DNA of 6,675 bases. Source: Bacteroidales bacterium. GTDB lineage: Bacteria > Bacteroidota > Bacteroidia > Bacteroidales > UBA932. This document shows, in pieces, positions 1 through 6,482 of the stretch. The stretch's first letter is position 1; each line of letters opens with the position of its first letter. The notes beneath the pieces were generated by a model. It was not told the origin of the DNA and searched no databases. It saw only the letters and a list, made by a program, of their open reading frames with translations. The stretch covers positions 1-6,675 of the forward strand of contig JAHHQP010000053.1 in NCBI GenBank assembly GCA_020026355.1, in the 5' to 3' direction. Both the position numbers and the translations under genes were made by a program.

Positions 1-40
1 AGCCGTAGAGTTACCTTTAATGGTATAGTGCGGATCGAGC

Positions 41-1294
41 CTATTCCTCGAAGCGACGGAAAGCCAGGCAGCCGTTGTGTCCGCCGAAACCGAGAGAATC
101 GGAAATGGCGATGTTGATGTCTGCCTTGACAGCCTTGTTCGGCGTGTAGTCCAGGTCGCATTCCGGATCTGGAGTATCCAGGTGGATGGTCGGCGGAATG
201 ATGCCTTCCTTCAGCACCATGATGGAAGCGATGGCCTCGATGGCTCCGGTAGCACCAAGCAGGTGACCGGTCATGGACTTGGTGGAGCTGATCTTCGCTT
301 TGTAGGCATCGTCACCGAGCGCCAGCTTGAAAGCCTTGGTCTCTGACGTGTCGTTCAGCGCAGTTCCGGTACCATGGGCATTGATGTAGAGCCTGTCGGC
401 AGAGGTATAGCCGGCTTCGGTCAGGGCATCGGAGATTGCACGGGCCTGAGTGATGCCGTCCGGTCTCGGAGCTGTCACATGGTAGGCGTCGCAGGTATTT
501 CCGTAACCGCAGACCTCGGCGAGAATCTCCGCGCCGCGAGCTTTAGCGTGTTCGTATTCTTCCAGAATGACGGCACCGGCACCTTCACTCATGACGAAGC
601 CACCTCTGTTCGCATTGAACGGAAGAGAAGCGTACATCGGGTCTTCTGACTTGGTCAGAGCTTTGGCGTTCGCGAAACCGGCGATTCCCATAGGAAGGTT
701 CGCTGCTTCGGAACCTCCTGCGATGATGGCGTCAGCATAGCCGTACATGATGGCTCTGTAAGCTTCACCGATGGTGTGAGTGGAAGTGGCGCAAGCCGTT
801 ACGATCGGTACGCAAGGACCTGTCGCGTTGTTCCTGATGGCGATGTTGCCGGCTGCCATGTTGGCGATCATGGTCGGGACGAAGAGCGGGGATACCCATT
901 TCGGTCCATCCGTGATCATTTTTTCAGTTTCACGGTACATGACGGAGAAGCCTCCGATTCCAGATCCGAAATAGACTCCGAGCCTGAACGGATCGATGTT
1001 GCCGTTTTCTGAAGCGTCCAGACCGGCCTGTTTCATGGCCTGCCAGGCTGCCGCAACTGCGTATGTCGAAAATTTATCTTGTTTTCTGGCAAATGCCGGT
1101 TCGATTTCATAGTCTTTCGGGTCGAAATCCTTGATTTCTCCCGCGACTTTTGCCGGGAGGTCATCTGTCGGGAACTGTGTGATCGCACTGATGCCGCAGA
1201 CGCCGTTGATAAGATTGTTCCAGAATGTCTTGAGGTCATTTCCGCAAGGAGATATGACTCCGAGACCTGTCACAACTACTCTTTTTTTCATCAT
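41..1294 (-). CDS. fabF: FabF-type 3-oxoacyl-[acyl-carrier-protein] synthase II
   Basis: This enzyme performs the decarboxylative condensation of malonyl-ACP with an acyl-ACP, the elongation step of cytosolic type II fatty acid synthesis. The 417-residue length is normal for the family and the protein looks complete. The thiolase-fold signatures are all visible: N-terminal RVVVTGLG (5-12), nucleophile Cys168 in TACATSTH, His307 in NAHGTGT, Lys339 in STKSMTGH, His344, and the gating loop GFGGHN near 402-407. Together these are the Cys-His-His triad of an elongating KAS I/II enzyme, not the Cys-His-Asn triad of FabH. Two ATGs are adjacent (MM); either could be the start, and upstream there is only a weak AGG. 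It is transcribed alone, divergent from the LytTR gene, and no acpP precedes it, unlike the common acpP-fabF pairing. A second fabF elsewhere in the genome is therefore possible. The stop codon TAG lies at 41-43. Confidence 0.93.
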   Translation of the reverse strand: MMKKRVVVTGLGVISPCGNDLKTFWNNLINGVCGISAITQFPTDDLPAKVAGEIKDFDPKDYEIEPAFARKQDKFSTYAVAAAWQAMKQAGLDASENGNIDPFRLGVYFGSGIGGFSVMYRETEKMITDGPKWVSPLFVPTMIANMAAGNIAIRNNATGPCVPIVTACATSTHTIGEAYRAIMYGYADAIIAGGSEAANLPMGIAGFANAKALTKSEDPMYASLPFNANRGGFVMSEGAGAVILEEYEHAKARGAEILAEVCGYGNTCDAYHVTAPRPDGITQARAISDALTEAGYTSADRLYINAHGTGTALNDTSETKAFKLALGDDAYKAKISSTKSMTGHLLGATGAIEAIASIMVLKEGIIPPTIHLDTPDPECDLDYTPNKAVKADINIAISDSLGFGGHNGCLAFRRFEE

Positions 1295-1324
1295 AACCTA
1301 CTTGATTGTCATTAATTTAATTGG

Positions 1325-1352
1325 CAAATATAGTAAAAATATTGAATTGCAA
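1325..1352 (-). promoter_or_regulatory. Bacteroidota-type promoter for fabF
   Basis: On the minus strand, TATATTTG (1325-1332) is an exact match to the Bacteroidota -7 consensus TAnnTTTG. A TTG (1350-1352) lies 17 bases upstream, which fits the -33 element. Transcription would begin near 1318, giving a leader of roughly 24 bases before the fabF start. This is the only promoter in the window for which both elements match well. Confidence 0.7.
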
Positions 1353-1424
1353 AATCAGGGCTGTTTTGTAAAATAGAAACCAATGTTTTAAATTAGCGGC
1401 CTGAAACAGAATAATTTTTGAATC

Positions 1425-2339
1425 ATGTCCGTATCTTTTTTCAAGAGAATATTGAAGGAACTGCCTCCTTACATGCTGAAACCGACGAATACGGTAATCC
1501 AGGTCGCTTTTTCTTTTCTGTTTGCAGTCTTTTTCCTGAATATGTATGTTCCGTTTTCTCAGACATCGTGGTTTGAACTCGGGAAATCTCAATATTTCTA
1601 TTTTACGGCCGGTTTCATCCTGGGTGCTCTGGTTATCCTGATCGTCAGCCGCATTCTGCTCTATCATCTGAGCAAGTATATCCAGATGAACTATCTGGTC
1701 TATCTGATCTGGTGTCTGGTGGAGATCACGTTGATCGCCGCTGTCTATACTTGGGTGACCGTGGATCTGGTCATTCCGGATTTCAAGGATGTCTCCGTCA
1801 TCTGGACGAAAGCTTCTTTCAGCACTCTGTTCGCACTGGGGATACCTTACGTGATCACCAACATGTATTTCTCCATTGTGGATAAGAACAATACCATCCG
1901 GCTGCTGAATTTCGACAATGTCGTATCTGATGAAGTCGTGAAACAGGATGAGAAGAAGATAACCCTTTTCGACAACAATGGTGCGTTGAAATTTTCCGTC
2001 AGCTCCTCAAATCTATATTACATCGAATCTGATGACAATTACATCAAGGTCTGGTATACCGACAACAAAAAGGAATTGAAGCAGTATATGCTCCGCTGTC
2101 GTCTGAAGGCGGTGGAGGAAAGTTTCAGGGACAGCCAGCTTGTCAGGTGTCACCGCAAGTACATCGTCAACATGCAGAAGGTTGCAGTGCTGCGTAAGGA
2201 AACGGATGGCTATCATCTGGATCTGGACAACGAGCAGATCCAGTCGCTTCCGGTATCCAAGACCTACGTGGAGAATGTGCTCCATGTCTTTACGGACGAA
2301 CGACCGCTTCTCGAACCTATCGACGAGAGTAATTTCTAG
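1425..2339 (+). CDS. Membrane-anchored LytTR-family transcriptional regulator
   Basis: This is a predicted one-component regulator of 304 residues, with an N-terminal membrane module and a C-terminal LytTR DNA-binding domain. Four hydrophobic segments are visible at about 24-43, 57-79, 89-112 and 131-150. After a charged linker, the LytTR domain spans about 178-287. Its family hallmarks are YYIESDDNYIKVWY (198-211), the MLRCRLK segment (222-228), LVRCHRKYIVN (239-249) and the late LPVSKTYVENV (275-285). There is no receiver domain and no kinase domain, so it is not a classical response regulator. LytTR proteins bind paired direct repeats in promoters, and the membrane part presumably senses or localises. 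The start ATG is preceded by a near-match to the -7 box (TAATTTTTG at 1412-1420, with one extra base), which would give an almost leaderless transcript. The gene is divergent from fabF and convergent with the DUF4293-like gene, 18 bp away. The target genes are unknown. Confidence 0.88.
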   Translation: MSVSFFKRILKELPPYMLKPTNTVIQVAFSFLFAVFFLNMYVPFSQTSWFELGKSQYFYFTAGFILGALVILIVSRILLYHLSKYIQMNYLVYLIWCLVEITLIAAVYTWVTVDLVIPDFKDVSVIWTKASFSTLFALGIPYVITNMYFSIVDKNNTIRLLNFDNVVSDEVVKQDEKKITLFDNNGALKFSVSSSNLYYIESDDNYIKVWYTDNKKELKQYMLRCRLKAVEESFRDSQLVRCHRKYIVNMQKVAVLRKETDGYHLDLDNEQIQSLPVSKTYVENVLHVFTDERPLLEPIDESNF

Positions 2340-2357
2340 AATCGGAATCTCTTTCTG

Positions 2358-2795
2358 TTATTTTTTCTTTGCATTCTTCGACGGTCCGAGGGCTCTGGCT
2401 GCCGAATAGGCGACTTCCGTGATCATGATCCTTCTTCCGGCCACAATGTTCAGGAAGGCTGCAATGCCCGGGAAAAGGATGGTCGGCGAGAAGATGACCG
2501 CTGCTTCATGAATTGTGAAATAGTACCAGAGCAGCACGAGCTGGAGACCGATCAGGATGATGGCGTTGAATATGCATACCCTGGCCTGTACGAATCCGAA
2601 TCTGTTCAGCGCGAAAATGATGATGTCCGCAATGCCGGTGATGATGAGCAGCAGCAGGCAGAGCAGGTTGGAGATGTATTTCTCCCCGTATTCCGCACCA
2701 CCCGGCTCAATGACTGTGTAAACATCGAGAAAGAACAGGGAAACGGTCAGCACGGTCGCGATGACCAGCAGGATGATATGCAGATGTTTCTTCAT
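2358..2795 (-). CDS. DUF4293-like four-helix membrane protein
   Basis: This is a 145-residue integral inner-membrane protein of unknown function. Four hydrophobic helices are apparent at about 5-25, 41-62, 73-93 and 97-119, followed by a basic cytoplasmic-looking tail ending in NAKKK. The size, the four-helix layout and the RRI...E...A.R arrangement after the last helix (121-134) resemble DUF4293, a family largely confined to Bacteroidota. That assignment comes from recall of the family pattern, not from a search. The gene stands alone, convergent with the LytTR gene and divergent from the nucleoside phosphorylase. An exact -7 box lies just upstream of its start. There are no catalytic motifs to suggest an enzymatic role. 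It could also be another small multi-pass family of similar size. Confidence 0.72.
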   Translation of the reverse strand: MKKHLHIILLVIATVLTVSLFFLDVYTVIEPGGAEYGEKYISNLLCLLLLIITGIADIIIFALNRFGFVQARVCIFNAIILIGLQLVLLWYYFTIHEAAVIFSPTILFPGIAAFLNIVAGRRIMITEVAYSAARALGPSKNAKKK

Positions 2796-2817
2796 GACGA
2801 TCGTATGATTTGAACAG

Positions 2818-2825
2818 CAAAAGTA
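2818..2825 (-). promoter_or_regulatory. -7 promoter element for the DUF4293-like gene
   Basis: TACTTTTG on the minus strand is an exact match to the Bacteroidota -7 consensus TAnnTTTG. It lies 22 bases upstream of the start codon at 2795 and predicts a short leader of about 16 bases. No clear TTG is present at the -33 position, so the call rests on one element plus its placement. Confidence 0.5.
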
Positions 2826-2846
2826 GGAAAATAAAAATAGAAAAAC

Positions 2847-2854
2847 TATATTTA
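2847..2854 (+). promoter_or_regulatory. Probable -7 promoter element for the nucleoside phosphorylase gene
   Basis: TATATTTA matches TAnnTTTG at all but the last position and lies in the AT-rich divergent intergenic region. It is 24 bases upstream of the ATG at 2879. No TTG is seen at a suitable -33 distance. If used, transcription would start near 2861, downstream of the alternative TTG start at 2810, which supports the ATG start for the gene. Confidence 0.4.
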
Positions 2855-2878
2855 CGAAATATTCAAAATTTTAATGCT

Positions 2879-3742
2879 ATGAGAATCGCAGAATCAGAAT
2901 TGATCATAAATGATGATGGATCAGTATTCCATCTGCATTTGAGACCGGAGGAACTGGCTGACAACGTCATTCTTGTCGGAGATCCAGGACGTGTGGACAT
3001 GGTTGCTGAATATCTCGATGAAAAAGAATTCAGACATCAGTCCAGAGAATTCGTTTCCATTACAGGCAAATATAAAGGAAAGAGAATCACAGTCCTTTCC
3101 ACCGGTATCGGAACAGACAACATCGATATCGTGATGAATGAACTTGACGCTCTTGCCAACATCGATTTCAAGACCAGGGAAGTGAAACCGGAGCACCGTT
3201 CACTCAATATCCTGCGTATCGGCACTTCCGGAGCGATCCAGCCGGACATTCCGCTCGGATCTTTCGTCTTCTCCCATATTTCCGTAGGCTGTGACGGCCT
3301 GCTGAACTGGTACAAGGACAGAGACGCCATCGCGCTCAATGATATCGAGGAAGCTTTCAAGAAACACGTCGATTGGGATAAGCATCTGCCGGATCCGTAT
3401 TTCGTCAGGGCCGGTGAGAAGATGTGCGAGAAGTTCAAGGATTGTACGATCCATGGAATGACCATTTCCGCATCAGGCTTCTATGGTCCTCAGGGACGTG
3501 TTCTCCGGATGCCGCTGGCCATGCCTGACATGGTGCAGAAATTCGAGTCCTTCAACTTCTGCGGAGAGCGTATCACGAATTTCGAGATGGAGGGTTCCGC
3601 CATTGCCGGTATCGCCGCTCATCTTGGACACAATGCCGGTACCGTCTGCTGCATCATCGCGAACAGACATCTCCACAGCAGCAATCCTGACTACAAGCCT
3701 CAGGTGCGTAAGCTCGTCGAACTTTGCCTCGAGAAGCTATAG
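2879..3742 (+). CDS. Nucleoside phosphorylase, uridine phosphorylase-like
   Basis: This cytosolic pyrimidine-salvage enzyme is predicted to split uridine with phosphate into uracil and ribose 1-phosphate. It belongs to the PNP/UDP phosphorylase family and has 287 residues from the ATG. Phosphate-site motifs are GDPGRVD (34-40), STGIGTDN (74-81) and RIGTSGA (113-119). The ribose-binding Met-Glu pair is in NFEMEG (M237, E238). The segment FYGPQGR (201-207) supplies Gln205 and Arg207 with the Gln-x-Arg spacing used by uridine phosphorylases to hold uracil, and IIANR (259-263) closes the base site. These features favour uridine over purine nucleosides. It is about 30 residues longer than the E. 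coli enzyme, mainly in the 140-185 region. An in-frame TTG start at 2810 would add 23 lysine-rich, non-family residues and lies upstream of the likely promoter, so the ATG was chosen. A strong hairpin follows the stop. Confidence 0.88.
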   Translation: MRIAESELIINDDGSVFHLHLRPEELADNVILVGDPGRVDMVAEYLDEKEFRHQSREFVSITGKYKGKRITVLSTGIGTDNIDIVMNELDALANIDFKTREVKPEHRSLNILRIGTSGAIQPDIPLGSFVFSHISVGCDGLLNWYKDRDAIALNDIEEAFKKHVDWDKHLPDPYFVRAGEKMCEKFKDCTIHGMTISASGFYGPQGRVLRMPLAMPDMVQKFESFNFCGERITNFEMEGSAIAGIAAHLGHNAGTVCCIIANRHLHSSNPDYKPQVRKLVELCLEKL

Positions 3743-3762
3743 TCTTTTCAGGTCAATGATGA

Positions 3763-3803
3763 CAGAACCCCGGAAACCGTGGAATTCGGTTTCCGGGGTT
3801 CTG
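3763..3803. terminator. Perfect 17-bp hairpin, probable shared terminator between convergent genes
   Basis: The arms at 3763-3779 (CAGAACCCCGGAAACCG) and 3787-3803 are exact reverse complements with a 7-base loop. The hairpin begins 20 bases after the phosphorylase stop and also lies 24 bases beyond the stop of the convergent protease gene, so it can serve both. The following bases on the plus strand are CTTTCAAAA and there is no T run on the minus side, so the U-tract is poor for a classical intrinsic terminator. The stem alone would be very stable. Confidence 0.72.
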
Positions 3804-3827
3804 CTTTCAAAATAGCTTTCGAACTTT

Positions 3828-5552
3828 TCATGAACGCTTGAAGTAAGTCTCCCATTCTTCCGTGTTCAAGCCCAGCAAGGTCAGGTAGTCGATTTCGATG
3901 TTGTAGATGCCAGGACTTCCTCCTTCGATGAAAGCTTTGCCTGACGGAGCTATCTGAACCCGCTTGGTGAAGATGCCGGCATTGGAGATGACACCGGGAC
4001 GCATCGAATGATTGTTTTCATTGGCCCAGATATCGTTGTTCTCCACGACATAGAGCATGTTTACTTCACCTTTCTCGTCGAAGCCGGCTCCCCAGATAGT
4101 AATGGCGTGGGCAGCTCTCGCGTTGTTCAGCAGGATAGATACGCCGATTGCTTTCTTTTCGAGAAAGGCTTTTTTCAGGTTTTCCGTCAGATCGTAGCTG
4201 CCGAAGGAGACGTTCTCGGCGACGGGGGCTGTCAGAACGTCTTTGAAGAAACCGGCGTGTGGCTTCGTCGGGCGTGCATTGTGTCCTGAAGGAACTTCTG
4301 AGCCGCGGAAAAACCATTCGAGTCCGTGGTGGATATGCAGTCCGCTGTCGGTGAAATGGTTCTTGAAGTATTTGAAAACTTCGCAGTCTCTGTCGTTCAC
4401 ATAGGTACGCGGGCCTTTGTAGCCGTAGCGGTCAAGGTTCTTCATGTTGTGTTCAAGCCACCAGTAGATCATGTTTGAGCAGGTAGCCGCCCAGCAAAGA
4501 TTCATGTCGCCGTATTGTGGACTGGACGGATCGAGCTTGTTGCAATCATACCATCCGTATTCTTTCTTCCATTCCAGAGCGAATACCTCATTGACCGGTT
4601 TCCCGTTTTCCCATTTCGGCGGAATGTACCAGCCCCATTCTTCGATCGGAGGAATGTTCTTCACGCCGTAGACCCAGCAGGTCCTGTTACGCCAGTCTAT
4701 TTCGTCTCCATTGCCTCCGGTGCCGGATTTGTCCAGCAGGAGGTTGAAAGTGATCTGCTTTCCGGATTCCAGCTGGTTGAAAGGTTGTCCTCCTTCCAAG
4801 GCTGCCGGGGCTTTGTATACCAGCTGCCGCTCACCGATCTTGATTTCGATCCAGCCATCCTTCTGCCAGGTGTCCTGTACCGGTTGTGGACAGACGATAG
4901 CCTGGAATTTGGCACCGGACTCTTTATGGAGAGTGATGTTTTCTACCTCTCCTTTCAAAGTATTGGACTGGCCGGTATGGGGGTCGAAGCTAATCCGGCG
5001 ACGGGCTTTCAGACTTACGGTTGCGGATTCCAGTTCCTGAGCGGTGAACGCACCGTTCTTGCTCTCCAGATAGACCACGATACGATTCATTTTATGGTAG
5101 AAGTCCAGCTGGACCTTTTCGCCTCTTTCTGCAGTCGTCTGGGCGGCAAGCAGATCAGAGGAACGGTAGGCCTCTTCCGGCCGTTGGTCTGCAGCTGTTT
5201 CATGGATGAATTCTCCGGTCGTCGTCCGGTTGAGGGGTGGGTAGACAGCGGTAAACGTTGCCTGGTCGGTCTGGAGACTGTTCCAGGTCAGTTGAGGTGT
5301 CCAGTCGCTACCGGTGCAGGTCAGCTCATGGGTGGATGCGTCGGGATTTCCCGGATTCACGAAAAGCGTGATGCGGTCGGAGGTGGTGAAGTGTCCGGTG
5401 CCATTTTCCGAGACCTGTATGCGTGTCAGGGTAGGTACAATACGAGTGGAAATCTTCAGCGTATCGATTTCCGGGTACAGTTCCTGCTTGCTGCAGGCTG
5501 CGGTCAAAGTCAATACGAGTCCCCAGATGCAGATGAGATATGTTCTTTTCAT
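3828..5552 (-). CDS. Fimbrillin-like lipoprotein fused to an IdeS/Mac-type cysteine protease domain
   Basis: This 574-residue protein appears to be a surface lipoprotein carrying a papain-fold protease. A signal peptide ends in the lipobox LTAAC, with Cys20 as the lipid site. Residues about 28-275 show Mfa-like fimbrillin hallmarks: GTGHFTTSDRITLFV (51-65), DLLAAQ (133-138), a VQLDFYHKMNRIVV strand (147-160), and QLESGKQITFNLLLDK (260-275). A glycine-rich linker (276-283) follows. Residues about 290-574 resemble streptococcal IdeS/Mac: CWVYGV (292-297) aligns with its VWTKGV, and GWYDCNK (333-339) with GWYDITK including the oxyanion Lys. LCWAATCSNMIYWW (352-365) supplies Cys353, and HAITIWGAGFD (482-492) supplies His482. 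The acidic site reads YVVENND (501-507), where IdeS has YVTDSD. The family cleaves immunoglobulin G; the substrate here is unknown. The domain has extra cysteines (292, 337, 358, 390). The gene is translationally close to the upstream fimbrillin gene. Confidence 0.85.
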   Translation of the reverse strand: MKRTYLICIWGLVLTLTAACSKQELYPEIDTLKISTRIVPTLTRIQVSENGTGHFTTSDRITLFVNPGNPDASTHELTCTGSDWTPQLTWNSLQTDQATFTAVYPPLNRTTTGEFIHETAADQRPEEAYRSSDLLAAQTTAERGEKVQLDFYHKMNRIVVYLESKNGAFTAQELESATVSLKARRRISFDPHTGQSNTLKGEVENITLHKESGAKFQAIVCPQPVQDTWQKDGWIEIKIGERQLVYKAPAALEGGQPFNQLESGKQITFNLLLDKSGTGGNGDEIDWRNRTCWVYGVKNIPPIEEWGWYIPPKWENGKPVNEVFALEWKKEYGWYDCNKLDPSSPQYGDMNLCWAATCSNMIYWWLEHNMKNLDRYGYKGPRTYVNDRDCEVFKYFKNHFTDSGLHIHHGLEWFFRGSEVPSGHNARPTKPHAGFFKDVLTAPVAENVSFGSYDLTENLKKAFLEKKAIGVSILLNNARAAHAITIWGAGFDEKGEVNMLYVVENNDIWANENNHSMRPGVISNAGIFTKRVQIAPSGKAFIEGGSPGIYNIEIDYLTLLGLNTEEWETYFKRS

Positions 5553-5557
5553 GTCGT

Positions 5558-5561
5558 TCCT
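5558..5561 (-). promoter_or_regulatory. Shine-Dalgarno site for the fimbrillin-protease gene
   Basis: The 11-base gap between the two operon genes reads ACAGGAACGAC on the minus strand. It contains AGGA five bases before the ATG. This is a clear ribosome binding site in a window where most starts lack one. It supports the start at 5552 and independent initiation on the second gene of the operon. Confidence 0.55.
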
Positions 5562-5563
5562 GT

Positions 5564-6436
5564 TCAGATGATGATCGTATCGTTGGCGCTACCTTGGTCC
5601 CCCCAGCCGTTGATTCCTTGATTCAGGATGAAGATGTGTTCTTCATCCACGCCGATGTTCAGCATGAAGGATTTTCCGGCTTCTAATTTCGTCAAGGGCT
5701 GTCCGTCTACTTTGCAGGATGACAGGTCAATCACTTTCTCATGTTTTCCCAACCGGAGGACGATTTCGATTTTCCCTGTCGGCTGTCCCGGAAGGATGAA
5801 GGAGACTTCTTTTCCTTTGCCGCTCAGGGAGATCGGGTCTCCGGAGGCCTCGATGGCCTTGCCTTCCAGCAGATTCAAGTGCGCTACCGGTAGCAGTTGA
5901 CGGCAGGTGATGATCGCCTGAGACAGTGCTTCTTCCGTGATGGTCGGCGCTTTCGACTGGAGGATGACTGTCAGACGGTGGAGTGCATGGGAGAAGGACA
6001 GTTTTACTGGTGCTGAGGAGCGTGGATCGGCATCCGCAGGAGCGGCCAGCAGAAAATCAGTCATGTCGGACTGTTCCTGAATGTTCCAGGAGAAATTTTC
6101 CGGGGTAGAGGTTGTCACTTCCGGATAGCAGGCGGAGACTTTGCAGGTTTTCGTGCCTTCCGGCAAGTTGAAATCTTCCCAATAATATTTTCCACCATAT
6201 ATATAGGTTAGCTGAAGGAGGGATTTCTGGCTGATTCCGTGGATGAAGACGCTGTTGCGGTCTCCGTCCATGAAATGACCGGCTCCGTCTGCATCCAGTT
6301 CAGGGGCGCGTACGGCAAGGACGGAAGAGGCAAGCTTGAATTCCGATGCGATAGGTTGTTTATCTTCGGCTCCTTTGTGGCAGGCTCCCAGCATCAGGAT
6401 GCTGAGGCATAGACTGAAAATTTTGTTGAATTTCAT
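5564..6436 (-). CDS. Fimbrillin family (Mfa-like) lipoprotein
   Basis: This 290-residue predicted outer-membrane or pilus-associated lipoprotein has a signal peptide ending in the lipobox LGAC, with Cys19 as the lipid site, followed by HKGAED. The fimbrillin pattern is recognisable: AVRAPE (41-46), GAGHFMDGDRNSVFIH (51-66), DFLLAAPADADP (127-138), VKLSFSHALHRLTVIL (144-159), and LTKLEAGKSFMLNIGV (248-263). The C-terminal GINGWGDQG (274-282) resembles the usual W-x-x-G ending of the family. Arg43 lies where precursor pilins of this group are trimmed by Arg-specific proteases, but processing here is only inferred. The same core motifs recur in the N-terminal half of the downstream protease fusion, so the two are probably paralogues. 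The gene is first in the operon. It has no Shine-Dalgarno sequence and sits just behind a TAnnTTTG box. It may be a structural or accessory pilin, or a surface lipoprotein that never polymerises. Confidence 0.83.
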   Translation of the reverse strand: MKFNKIFSLCLSILMLGACHKGAEDKQPIASEFKLASSVLAVRAPELDADGAGHFMDGDRNSVFIHGISQKSLLQLTYIYGGKYYWEDFNLPEGTKTCKVSACYPEVTTSTPENFSWNIQEQSDMTDFLLAAPADADPRSSAPVKLSFSHALHRLTVILQSKAPTITEEALSQAIITCRQLLPVAHLNLLEGKAIEASGDPISLSGKGKEVSFILPGQPTGKIEIVLRLGKHEKVIDLSSCKVDGQPLTKLEAGKSFMLNIGVDEEHIFILNQGINGWGDQGSANDTIII

Positions 6437-6467
6437 ATTTTGTCTTGTCGTTTCATTGTTGAAGGTG

Positions 6468-6475
6468 CAAAAATA
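6468..6475 (-). promoter_or_regulatory. -7 promoter element for the fimbrillin-protease operon
   Basis: TATTTTTG on the minus strand is an exact TAnnTTTG match, 31 bases upstream of the first start codon, giving a predicted leader of about 24 bases. A TTG exists only 10 bases further upstream, and none is at the preferred 17-23 base distance. The -33 region is instead occupied by an inverted repeat, which suggests a promoter that needs an activator. Confidence 0.55.
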
Positions 6476-6482
6476 TATTTTT

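Noticed and set aside
1387..1395. TTAAATTAG shared between the LytTR upstream region and the fimbrillin upstream region (near 6510), considered as a common LytTR binding site
   Set aside because: Only nine AT-rich bases match, there is no paired second repeat at LytTR spacing, and such a match is expected by chance in AT-rich spacers.
1317..1667. Open frame of 116 codons on the minus strand over the LytTR gene start
   Set aside because: It overlaps the fabF promoter and the membrane segments of the LytTR protein. Its translation is charged low-complexity without motifs.
2325..2352. Possible terminator between the convergent LytTR and DUF4293-like genes
   Set aside because: Only a 4-bp GAGA/TCTC pairing and an 8-bp TTCTAGAA palindrome are present. 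The T-rich stretch after it is the Lys-rich C-terminus of the opposite gene.
2810..2878. TTG start giving a 23-residue extension of the nucleoside phosphorylase
   Set aside because: The extension is Lys/Asn-rich, unlike the family, and lies in the AT-rich promoter region. The ATG at 2879 gives a normal N-terminus.
5460..5552. Type IX secretion C-terminal signal considered for export of the protease
   Set aside because: The protein has a lipobox, and its C-terminus aligns with the end of the IdeS domain, leaving no room for a separate sorting domain.
4515..5621. Long open frame of 368 codons on the plus strand opposite the fimbrillin-protease gene
   Set aside because: It lies antisense to a gene with clear lipobox, fimbrillin and protease motifs. 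Its own translation has no recognisable domain and is Gly/Phe/Val-rich in a way typical of a shadow frame.
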